Below are positions 56,257 through 64,000 of a stretch of 64,000 nucleotides of DNA, piece after piece (the first letter of the stretch is position 1; each line of letters opens with the position of its first letter). The stretch comes from Endozoicomonas numazuensis (lineage in GTDB: Bacteria; Pseudomonadota; Gammaproteobacteria; Pseudomonadales; Endozoicomonadaceae). A model generated the notes under the pieces. The model saw only the letters and a list, made by a program, of their open reading frames with translations, searched no databases and had not been told where the DNA came from. Made by a program: the position numbers and the translations under genes. The DNA is taken from assembly GCF_000722635.1 (NCBI RefSeq), contig NZ_JOKH01000009.1, positions 62,001-126,000 on the forward strand. The letters are read 5' to 3'.

Positions 56257-59200
56257 CTACGCCTTCTCATGATCTACATGCAAATGGAACAGGCTGGTTT
56301 CCCCAGTATTTCGTCCGACAGAAGCCGGGCTGACCCGAACACCTTCCTTCACCGTGACATGACCTCCCTGCCCCTGAATACCGCCAATCACATTGCCCAC
56401 CAGATAAGTCGGAAAAATGCCCGAATCATTCTCATAATTAGGGTTGTGAATCAGCCCCACCATCTGGAACCGACCACGGGTATTACGCAGGGACTCCAGT
56501 GAGTCCTCAATTAACTTCTTATGAGAAAGCTTACTGAAGAGACCGTCGAGAATGATGACCGACTCACTGGATTTCCGCTCTTGCCGGCGATACTGGCTGG
56601 GCACTGATTTCAGCTCTCGCTCAATGGCAAACTCAGACAGTTTTACTAACCACATCAGGGAAACGGCTTCACGCTGCCCCTCACTCATGTCCTCATTGAG
56701 GCTGAAAAGGTTACCGTGTGGACGAATAGCGTCGTGTTTCAGACGGATACTGATATGGGTAAAAAGTTGACGATAGATCTGACTGCGAAGATTCTGACTG
56801 AGTTCCTTGCGCTGTTTTTCTTCACTGCCAACAGGTAGATTCTGAGCTTTTCGAGTGCGAATCTGGCGCTGATTGTCTTCAATTTCTGCCAGTAGACTGC
56901 GAACCAGGTTTCTAATCCCTTCCTCGCTGACGATATCCGCCTGAATCACAAAATAAGCGTTATCTCCGGTAGAATGCTGAGCCACACGTTTCAGGATTTT
57001 GAGGTTATCCACCGAGTGCATAATAATGCTGGATAGCCGCTCATGAAGCTTATCTTCATAACCATTCATCGATTCCTGAAGTTCATCGAGAATACGGGTG
57101 CTGTGGTCGATTTGCTCATCCAGGGTACTGATCATACTGGCGAGCTCTTTTAAAGCGCTCTCGCCTGCTTCGTTCAAACCCGTTAGCCGGGTCTGCTCTG
57201 TAGCGTTAAACAGCTGTCGCTCACTATTCTTAATACGTCCGAGTACATCCCGGAAACCTTCTTCGTGTTCAGAATGTGCTTTTTCCTGCCGTTTAAGTTC
57301 ACTGCTCAGCTCTTTGATGTTCTCAAGTTCCAGTTGTTCACCCAGAGCCAGAGAACAGTGACAGATCTGATCCCTCTCCATCACGTCTAACCGGCAGGCT
57401 TCCTGATACTGCTCTGCTTTTTCAAAAAGAGCCATTTCTTCCAGCTGCTCAAGGTCGGGAGCGGGCAGCTCTGCCAACATGGATTCACTGAAATGAGAAA
57501 GCTGCTTTAACCATCGCTCAGCGGTCTCATCTATCTGATGAATCGCTTTCAGTTGCTGAGGCTGTTCATCCTGAATTCTGCCGATCTCAGCATTTTTGTC
57601 GTCCTGTACGTCTCTGGCTCGATTGATATGACTTTTAAGATCTGCAATCTGTTTTTTCAGAGCCGCGGTACCGCCTTCGTCGCTGCGAGCATTCAGATAG
57701 GCCCGGATACGATCAAACTTCAAACTGGCACAGGCCTGTGCCTGCTCCAGCTGGTTTTCCAGTGATGTCTGAGTCGCCTCTGCCCTGTCCATAAACTCAG
57801 GGCCACCGTCCTGAAGGTATTTATCCAGTGAAGCTAACAGATCCGCTTCTCCTGGCTGATAAACATTATCCAGCTGAGCTTTTCGTTCTGTGATCTGCCT
57901 TTGATAGCTGTCCAGAGTTTCCTGACAATTCACCAGAGCTTCAGACAACTGTTGCTGCTTGATGGTTTGCAGCTCAATCTCAGCCTTTAATTCATCCAAC
58001 CGCGCTTTACCGCCATCAATCAGGAATTGCTCTGCCTGATCCAGCTTGCGACGGTTTTCGCCACTGAGTTGACTTTCCAGCTCACTCAGCTGCTGCGTGA
58101 GCATATCCAGCTTTGACTGCAAATGGTTTAAAGAGTCCTTCAATACTTCGACCTGAGCATTACCGCCCAGTTCTAGAAATTGTTCCGCAGAACGAATCAG
58201 TTTGCGATTATCCGGAGCCAGCTGTTCCAGTAATACGCCCAGGCGGGAGCCCATTTTCTCCAGAGCCATCCGCTGAAGAGGCAACTCTTTCTCTGCCTGC
58301 GCTTCTACAGCTTCTACTGCCGACTTTGCCAGTCGCACGCTGTCAGACTCAGGATGGTAGAGCTCAAGCCCCTCATGAACATCCACCCGCTCAGCCTGAA
58401 AGCCTTCAAGCTTAGCCTTTAACTGCAGCTTCAGTTCCTCAATCAGTTTAGGGTTCAACAGAGCACGAACCGCCAGACTTTCATAGCCGATAACAGCGCC
58501 TAACAGCGATCCATTCTCTGCCACTACTTTATGCAGCGAATCCCTGGTAAAAACCGGTACCGGCTGGCGATTTTGGGTAAACAGTTCTGCCGCCTGTCTG
58601 GCCTCTTCAAGGGAGTTTAAAACAGGGGCAAACAATAGATTGTGAGCTTGTGCCAACCACTCAGACTTACGCTCGTCGTCGCCTTTAAGTAATTCTGCAA
58701 TAACTTCGTGCAGAGGCTGATGCGCCATACTCTGTTCATTGAGAACACGGGCGCATTGAACTTCTGCAGCACTGGGGCTGATCGGATTGGTTTTTAAATC
58801 TTCCAGTTGTCGTTCAATATCGAGAATTCGGGACTGGATCTCTTCATGTTGCGTCAACAACCGAGGATAAGCCTGAGTCGCTTTAAGCAACCACTGGGAC
58901 GCTATGACCCCGGGAAAATCTTGCTCAAACTGTTGCAGGTCTGAAGCCAGTATCTGCAACTTGCCTACTCGTATTTCCTGCTGGGAAATCGCTGCATCCA
59001 GTTCCGTTTTTTCCTGCCAGAGTGCTTCCTCCAGGCCTTCAGGTTGCTGCCCTGGATACTGTTCAAGAAAGGCATTGTATTGTGGCTGGAGTCCTAGAAG
59101 AGTCTGTAATTGACTCTTGGCATGTGCTCGTTGCTGAGTATATTGACTCTGACTGTCTCTGAACTGCCGCTGCTGATGCTCCAGCCGACTGATCAACCCT

Positions 59201-61116
59201 GAAATATCTTCTCCGGGAAACAGTGTCTGAACATCATTAAAGCTGTTACTGAGCTTGTCTAATCGTTGAAATTCCGATTCCAGTCCCGGCAGTTTCTGCC
59301 CAATAACCTGCAACTGACTATTGAGCTCCCTTTCTTGTCCTTGATATTTATCCTTGTGACTTTCTAACTCCACCAGCTGATGACTCAGCTCTTCCCGTTG
59401 CAGATCCTTCTCCTGAATCAATTCATCGGGAACCGCCTCATGACCATAGTCACGCTGGAACGTTTTCCAGCGATCCACTAACCCTTTGAATCGCCCCTGG
59501 GTTTCCAGAAATTGTTCGTAGCTACCCTTAACCGCTTTCAACCGGATTTTGACGCTCGCCTCTGTTTCATCCGGAGCGTCTAACTCCTGTTCGGTAAACA
59601 GCCCCTCTTTCAAGGCATCGGTATAGACAGTTTCATTGTCAGTAAATTCTTTATCCCTGTTCACCAGGACTTCGTGCTCACTTTCCAGCTTTCGCTGGCT
59701 CTCCTTCAGTTCCTGGCACTCCACTTTCAAGGTTTTCAGATACTCCTGATCCGCGAGATAGCTCTCCCGAAACGGGTTAGTATCCAGATCAAGAAAGTGG
59801 TCGACTGCCTCCTCCAGAGTTTCCAGACTATTAACTCTATCAGCGTCATCCTTAAACAACTGTTGGCTGTCTTTGAGAAACCGGATAGTTTTTCCAACAG
59901 GATAAAGTCGCATGGACTTGCCCCCTGCCCAACTGGCTTTCGGGCTATACACGACGGCCGTCCTGTCATGACGATAGCCAGACAGCTGTCTGCTCTCCAG
60001 ATACTCTTCTACCTTGCGGGCACCACTGCCCGTAATTTTTGCCAGTGCAGAGAGAGGAACCAGAGGTTCAACCTCACCGGGTCGAATCGCCATTTCACCC
60101 GCTAACTGTGAAACCGTTTCCTGCTCATCGTGGCTGGCAGGAATTCCGGGCAACCCTTTATCGCTAATGGTTGCCAGACAGATCGCCTGTGTTTCCAACT
60201 GCTTTCGAGCCCTGTCGCGCAGAGAACGGGTTTCAGCCAGCTTGCCACCGGATCGATCAAGTTCTGCAAGACGCTCGGCCTTATTGCGATTCCGCTGAAG
60301 ATCGAGGGTCTTTTCATTAATTTTGTGGCGCAACTCAGATACATTGCGACCGGAATTAATGACCAGATCTTCAATAAACTCTTCGGACTCGTCGGTTTCC
60401 CCCTGGCTGGCACCCGCCAGAACTTGTGGCGCCAGCACTTCATAAAAGAATGCCTGATCTGCCTTTTCGCCTGGACGGGGTTTTATCGCATTAAAGATCT
60501 GACTTTTATCAGCTCCCCCTTCTTTTTGAAAAGAGGCCAGCTGCTCCAGTTCCTTCCGGCTGATATGAAGACTGATAGCCTCCAGCCAGGATTCACGATC
60601 TTTGGGCCGCTCTGGCTTCAATTGCTTAAAGCTGTGCTGAAAATGATCGTTACTGAACAGTTGCAGCTTGCTGTCTGCAGTAATGCCACTAACCGGTAGC
60701 TGCTCAAGACGACCATGAAAAAAATAGAAGCCGACATCAGTATCACTGTGCCCGTACATACCAAACACCCATTGCTCGGTACCGCCCACACTGTCACCGG
60801 CTGCAGCCAACATATCGGATTGTCCGACATGGCCGGACGAATAACTGAACTCCACCCGAATATGTGTCCATGGACGCCCATCTCTGGAAGGCGACATTTT
60901 TCGACGGGTTTTTCTTATCAGACTCCGGTCACGAGACAGCATTCCAATCAGAGCATCGGACAATGTTGTCTTACCAAAGCCATTTTCCATATTCATGGCG
61001 GTGGATTGACCACGCAGGTTCAACAGCAGGTGACGCATTTTCGCGTCCCATGGGCTGCTAACATCGCCATGTTTATTCAACAAACTGGCGATTTCAATAC
61101 GATTAATGACGGACAT
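56257..61116 (-). CDS. jetC: MukB-like SMC subunit (JetC-like)
   Basis: This 1619-residue SMC-type ATPase has the Walker A ENGFGKTTLSDA at residues ~44-55. Very long coiled coils follow (about 200-1350, with repeated S-QLxQ-type helices), then a C-terminal signature MSEGQREAVSLMWLVKL and Walker B VIILDGLFSKLSHKKLI. In the Walker B the usual catalytic Glu after Asp is Gly. It is longer than E. coli MukB (1486). The start at 61116 (MSVINRIEIA) has AGGAG 8 nt upstream and overlaps jetB by 14 bp. An open frame to 61191 upstream is inside jetB and non-homologous. Confidence 0.82.
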   Translation of the reverse strand: MSVINRIEIASLLNKHGDVSSPWDAKMRHLLLNLRGQSTAMNMENGFGKTTLSDALIGMLSRDRSLIRKTRRKMSPSRDGRPWTHIRVEFSYSSGHVGQSDMLAAAGDSVGGTEQWVFGMYGHSDTDVGFYFFHGRLEQLPVSGITADSKLQLFSNDHFQHSFKQLKPERPKDRESWLEAISLHISRKELEQLASFQKEGGADKSQIFNAIKPRPGEKADQAFFYEVLAPQVLAGASQGETDESEEFIEDLVINSGRNVSELRHKINEKTLDLQRNRNKAERLAELDRSGGKLAETRSLRDRARKQLETQAICLATISDKGLPGIPASHDEQETVSQLAGEMAIRPGEVEPLVPLSALAKITGSGARKVEEYLESRQLSGYRHDRTAVVYSPKASWAGGKSMRLYPVGKTIRFLKDSQQLFKDDADRVNSLETLEEAVDHFLDLDTNPFRESYLADQEYLKTLKVECQELKESQRKLESEHEVLVNRDKEFTDNETVYTDALKEGLFTEQELDAPDETEASVKIRLKAVKGSYEQFLETQGRFKGLVDRWKTFQRDYGHEAVPDELIQEKDLQREELSHQLVELESHKDKYQGQERELNSQLQVIGQKLPGLESEFQRLDKLSNSFNDVQTLFPGEDISGLISRLEHQQRQFRDSQSQYTQQRAHAKSQLQTLLGLQPQYNAFLEQYPGQQPEGLEEALWQEKTELDAAISQQEIRVGKLQILASDLQQFEQDFPGVIASQWLLKATQAYPRLLTQHEEIQSRILDIERQLEDLKTNPISPSAAEVQCARVLNEQSMAHQPLHEVIAELLKGDDERKSEWLAQAHNLLFAPVLNSLEEARQAAELFTQNRQPVPVFTRDSLHKVVAENGSLLGAVIGYESLAVRALLNPKLIEELKLQLKAKLEGFQAERVDVHEGLELYHPESDSVRLAKSAVEAVEAQAEKELPLQRMALEKMGSRLGVLLEQLAPDNRKLIRSAEQFLELGGNAQVEVLKDSLNHLQSKLDMLTQQLSELESQLSGENRRKLDQAEQFLIDGGKARLDELKAEIELQTIKQQQLSEALVNCQETLDSYQRQITERKAQLDNVYQPGEADLLASLDKYLQDGGPEFMDRAEATQTSLENQLEQAQACASLKFDRIRAYLNARSDEGGTAALKKQIADLKSHINRARDVQDDKNAEIGRIQDEQPQQLKAIHQIDETAERWLKQLSHFSESMLAELPAPDLEQLEEMALFEKAEQYQEACRLDVMERDQICHCSLALGEQLELENIKELSSELKRQEKAHSEHEEGFRDVLGRIKNSERQLFNATEQTRLTGLNEAGESALKELASMISTLDEQIDHSTRILDELQESMNGYEDKLHERLSSIIMHSVDNLKILKRVAQHSTGDNAYFVIQADIVSEEGIRNLVRSLLAEIEDNQRQIRTRKAQNLPVGSEEKQRKELSQNLRSQIYRQLFTHISIRLKHDAIRPHGNLFSLNEDMSEGQREAVSLMWLVKLSEFAIERELKSVPSQYRRQERKSSESVIILDGLFSKLSHKKLIEDSLESLRNTRGRFQMVGLIHNPNYENDSGIFPTYLVGNVIGGIQGQGGHVTVKEGVRVSPASVGRNTGETSLFHLHVDHEKA

Positions 61117-61921
61117 CGACAGACTCCTGAACCGTTTGTATTTCTTCTTCGGGCTGACGGCTCTCTGCAGGCAGAATAATCCGTTGGGCAATATCGTCAG
61201 GAATCAGGTGTCGCAAGTGATTCAAGCCACTCTGCTCCACTTCCAGCGCCCCCAGCAGAGTTTGCTGGAAAATATTCTTACCCTTTTCGGTAAGAAGACT
61301 GGCATCCATCAGACAATCAATGAAGTTCCGAACCCGACGGGAAATATCTTCACCTTTTTCGGTCAGAAGAATAGCAATCTGACGGGGAAGCTCCTGATCC
61401 TGAAGCCCTCCGCGTCGCAGGGTTTCCAGATGCGTCTTAAGGGCATCCAGCAGCTCTTCCTGACTGAATACCGCGTCCTGATAGAGGCTGACATCGGAAA
61501 GAGCCCGATTATTGCGCGTATAGAGAAGCCCTAACATCAGCATCCAGATGTGTATAAACCAGACCGCTGTTGTTTCCTGTGATTCCTTACGGATACTCAA
61601 CTTCTGAATCAATGGCTGCTGGCTGAACATGGTGGGCAGCTCTGCTTCAGGATTGCGAAGCATCAGGTAAATCTGGCCACCGGGTGGAATGCCCGGGTAG
61701 TCCGCACTGTCGAACATAGCCAGTTGGAGCCCCTGACCCGCCAGAAAAGAGCGGAATTGCTGCATCTGTTCTTCATCGGCATCCTTCAAGATGCAACAGG
61801 CATCTCTCTCAGAGATCAGGCCTGTCTGGGACGAGCGGCGTCGACGTTCCTGAGGCTGACTTTCAGCAATTCGATGGCGAAGCAGAAAGGCATAGACTTC
61901 ACCCATTTCCGTCATATTCAT
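61103..61921 (-). CDS. jetB: MukE-like subunit (JetB-like)
   Basis: This 272-residue helical protein has a winged-helix-like opening (MTEMGEVYAFLLRHRIAESQPQERRRRSSQTG) and a repeated LLTEKG segment in the middle (DISRRVRNFIDC and related). It fits the KITE-type MukE/JetB role of bridging the kleisin and the SMC heads. It overlaps jetA by 4 bp (ATGA) and jetC by 14 bp, so these are one tightly coupled operon. Confidence 0.75.
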   Translation of the reverse strand: MNMTEMGEVYAFLLRHRIAESQPQERRRRSSQTGLISERDACCILKDADEEQMQQFRSFLAGQGLQLAMFDSADYPGIPPGGQIYLMLRNPEAELPTMFSQQPLIQKLSIRKESQETTAVWFIHIWMLMLGLLYTRNNRALSDVSLYQDAVFSQEELLDALKTHLETLRRGGLQDQELPRQIAILLTEKGEDISRRVRNFIDCLMDASLLTEKGKNIFQQTLLGALEVEQSGLNHLRHLIPDDIAQRIILPAESRQPEEEIQTVQESVDVRH

Positions 61922-63312
61922 GAATGGACTTCCCTGGAAAGATTGGAACCTTGTGTCATAAGAATAGGATTATCACCATGCAAACGACGACCGTCAGGTA
62001 ACTGGATATTGAGACCATTGTATTCAATTGCAACCGTCAAATCAGACTGTAACTGCTCAGTATCCACAAACATATTAATCAACTGGGGCAAAAAATCTTC
62101 CTGCTGCCCGCTTTCATGATGAGTGTGCCAGCCATTGCAAATGGCCTCCCCCAAAGAGAGTGGCCCTTCCTGAAGCCGGTCACGAATAGGTTGCCCAAAA
62201 AGATTAAGAAATCGTTGCAGCAACAGGGATTCTGCACTCTCTTCTTCAGAGTCTTCATACACCAGACTTCTTGGGCTGTTGTCGGCTCGCTGGTTATCCA
62301 GCATGCCCTGAAAATCACCGGGTGCAGGAAGGTTAACCGCCAGACCAAAAGGCGCTGTCTGAGCGAAAACAGAGGTTAGCAAATCCATGGACGGAGGGGT
62401 CCAGGCCAGGTTCAGCGCAGCCTTATGAAAGTCTATAACGCCCATACTCTGGATACGGCCTTCAGCAATATCTCTGAGCAGATCCGTCAGCCGCCGATTG
62501 AGGTTCTCCAATGCATTGAGAATTCGACTGAAGGACTGGTTAATCATGGACAAATCCCAATCCAGTTCCTGCTGTGCCGCCCACTGATAAAAACGTTCGT
62601 GAATTTCCGGACGCAAAAACTGATTCTGGCAGTCCATAATGGTCGCTTGAATATTTCGAGCCGCCATTTCATAGTGCTTGCGATTATTTCGAAAAGATTC
62701 CAGCTTACCTTCCAGAGCTGGGTTCTCCCGAATTCGACGAACCTCCTGGGTTAAGCCTCGAATGGAGAGCAGGATGGAATCGCAGATCCCGGGAATTCGA
62801 TCAAAGTCACTGCGGGCAATAGCAGAAACTATTTTGGCGGCGTCATGCTCGCTGTAGAGAATATCATCGACTTGCCTCGATAAGATGACACTCTGCCGAC
62901 CAGCCTGAGACAGTCGTATATGTCCAATCTGGGACTGTTTCTCCAGCAGAGCCGTCCCTTTGGTACTGGCCGTCACAGCACCTTCCTGCTCACTTCGCTT
63001 ACGAAAGTAAAGTTCGCTGGGGGTACTGAGCACATTGGCAATGTAAGCCAGATCTTCGGCTGTCAACTCTGGAATCTGTGGCTGTAGATGATTCAAACAG
63101 CGTACCTGAGGAATGTACTGGCCGTTAGTACGGTAGTCTTCCTCAAGTAGAAACTCCAATAGCAAGCAAGCGATATCCAGCCAGTATCCATCACCCAGTC
63201 CAGGCCGGCTCTCTACAGAGACATTGATATTTTCTGAATGCCTTTCGTGATTACTGTCGTGTAGATCCAATAAGCGCAAAGTGGATGACAGTAGGTGAAC
63301 CCATGGGGTCAT
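61918..63312 (-). CDS. jetA: MukF-like kleisin subunit (JetA-like)
   Basis: This 464-residue protein has an N-terminal winged-helix region, a GR-containing motif in IRLSQAGRQSVILSR and long helical segments (residues ~150-300). The C-terminal portion ends DGRRLHGDNPILMTQG. The layout is MukF/JetA-like. It is the first gene of the four, with GGAG 7 nt before the ATG. The exact Wadjet type cannot be read by eye. Confidence 0.75.
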   Translation of the reverse strand: MTPWVHLLSSTLRLLDLHDSNHERHSENINVSVESRPGLGDGYWLDIACLLLEFLLEEDYRTNGQYIPQVRCLNHLQPQIPELTAEDLAYIANVLSTPSELYFRKRSEQEGAVTASTKGTALLEKQSQIGHIRLSQAGRQSVILSRQVDDILYSEHDAAKIVSAIARSDFDRIPGICDSILLSIRGLTQEVRRIRENPALEGKLESFRNNRKHYEMAARNIQATIMDCQNQFLRPEIHERFYQWAAQQELDWDLSMINQSFSRILNALENLNRRLTDLLRDIAEGRIQSMGVIDFHKAALNLAWTPPSMDLLTSVFAQTAPFGLAVNLPAPGDFQGMLDNQRADNSPRSLVYEDSEEESAESLLLQRFLNLFGQPIRDRLQEGPLSLGEAICNGWHTHHESGQQEDFLPQLINMFVDTEQLQSDLTVAIEYNGLNIQLPDGRRLHGDNPILMTQGSNLSREVHS

Positions 63313-63341
63313 GCATTCTCCGGATTAGCTAAAAGTTTTTA

Positions 63342-63362
63342 ATTATAACGGGAAATTATAAT
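63342..63362. promoter_or_regulatory. AT-rich dyad upstream of the Wadjet operon
   Basis: ATTATAA and TTATAAT are separated by 7 nt, in an AT-rich stretch about 30 bp before the jetA ATG. It is a candidate operator or promoter element. Confidence 0.4.
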
Positions 63363-63426
63363 GCAGATATAGATTGATGAGGGGAAGAAAATAGGCAAAA
63401 AAACGTTGGAGGCCAAGGACAAGCGA

Positions 63427-63444
63427 CCTGCCTGAAAAGGCAGG
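63427..63444 (-). terminator. hairpin after the dicarboxylate transporter
   Basis: CCTGCCT and AGGCAGG pair around GAAA, just downstream (minus strand) of the transporter stop at 63457. Confidence 0.55.
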
Positions 63445-63456
63445 CCGGAGTGTCAA

Positions 63457-64000
63457 CTAGACAATCATGGGAGCTAGAACGAAAGCAAAAGCCACACAAA
63501 GAGCAATACAAATAGTACCAGGCAGGAAGAATGGGTGGTTGAAGACCAGCTTACCGATACGGGTTGAGCCCGTTTCATCCATTTCCACTGCCGCCAACAG
63601 TGTGGGATAAGTCGGTAATACAAACAGTGCAGATACGGCTGCAAAGGAAGCAATGGCTGTCACAGGGTCAACCAGTGCCAGAGCCGCTGGCATCAGAGCT
63701 CTTGTGGTAGCAGCCTGAGAGTAAAGCAACATGGAAGCAAAGAACAAGGTAACCGCCAGCAACCATGGGTAGCTGTTCAGGACATCACCCGCCAGCGCTT
63801 GAATAGAGTCAATGTGTGCGCCCACAAAAGTGTTACCCAGCCACGCTACACCCAGTACGCAGACGCAGGCACTCATACCTGACTTGAAGGTCTGGGCATT
63901 AAGAATGTTAGCGGAATCAATCTTGCAGAATATAGTAATCAGGCCTGCCGCAATCATCATGAACACCATAATGGCAGAGTCCCGTGGCAAAACAGGGTTT
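63457..64000 (-). CDS. anaerobic C4-dicarboxylate transporter, Dcu family (3' part)
   Basis: The C-terminal ~180 residues of a Dcu-type transporter, including LGVAWLGNTFV, ATTRALMPAALALVDP and a final FVLAPMIV helix. This is the DcuA/DcuB group that exchanges fumarate, malate or succinate. The frame is open through the window edge, so the start is not visible. Confidence 0.88.
   Translation of the reverse strand, partial: NPVLPRDSAIMVFMMIAAGLITIFCKIDSANILNAQTFKSGMSACVCVLGVAWLGNTFVGAHIDSIQALAGDVLNSYPWLLAVTLFFASMLLYSQAATTRALMPAALALVDPVTAIASFAAVSALFVLPTYPTLLAAVEMDETGSTRIGKLVFNHPFFLPGTICIALCVAFAFVLAPMIV

Noticed and set aside
1..64000. CRISPR arrays, rRNA or tRNA genes
   Set aside because: No regularly spaced direct repeats of CRISPR type were seen, and no tRNA or rRNA gene was recognised.

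Overview
The window looks like a chromosomal segment of a marine, animal-associated gammaproteobacterium. It has moderate GC, AroC/PrmB/SmrB-type gammaproteobacterial neighbourhoods and an Na+-NQR maturation gene. It also carries an unusual load of eukaryote-like or effector-like genes: a Fic protein, a Ser/Thr kinase, a four-jointed-like secreted kinase and an ADP-ribosyltransferase with its hydrolase. Endozoicomonas or a relative (Oceanospirillales) fits this picture. That placement is inference from gene content, not a database match.

Layout. 1-9.7 kb: the 5' part of leuC with a divergent LysR regulator, two secreted proteins of unknown or kinase-like type, an AcuI/YhdH reductase, TrkH, a long-chain acyl-CoA synthetase and a purine phosphoribosyltransferase. 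9.7-18.4 kb: an oxygenase cluster with two TetR regulators, a two-subunit Rieske dioxygenase, an SDR, a cytochrome P450, a KshA/DAF-36-like Rieske monooxygenase and an acetoacetate-decarboxylase-fold protein. It may act on host sterols, steroids or aromatics. 18.5-24.1 kb: housekeeping genes (aroC, prmB, smrB, a patatin lipase) with small orphan proteins. 24.1-27.4 kb: an apparently broken Fic-like gene, then an ADP-ribosylglycohydrolase and an ADP-ribosyltransferase in one operon, resembling a toxin/immunity pair. 27.8-32.1 kb: codBA, with an IS1182-type element sitting exactly at the codA stop codon.

32.2-38.4 kb: alkaline phosphatase, a voltage-gated cation channel, a eukaryotic-type protein kinase, a 168-bp internally deleted derivative (MITE) of the same IS, and an AT-rich two-gene ATPase module with the look of a defence island. 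38.4-45.3 kb: sthA, nqrM, apbE, an XRE-cupin regulator, an ArsR-rhodanese pair with two matching operators, and an alanine/glycine:Na+ symporter. 46-48.8 kb: an orphan secreted protein and a 663-residue Fic plus pentapeptide-like effector candidate. 49.4-55.2 kb: sdaA-gcvP-gcvT for serine and glycine catabolism, without gcvH. 55.2-63.3 kb: a four-gene Wadjet/MukBEF-like operon with a TOPRIM nuclease-type subunit. The window ends inside a Dcu-family C4-dicarboxylate transporter gene.

The main candidate systems are the Wadjet-like operon (with an unusual Walker B in its SMC subunit), the ART/ARH pair, the AT-rich ATPase pair, the secreted four-jointed-like kinase, and the oxygenase cluster. Several repeats tie the region together: the IS and its MITE, REP-like palindromes, a ~50-nt leader repeat found three times, and two small inverted or tandem duplications over the stop codons of sdaA and gcvP.
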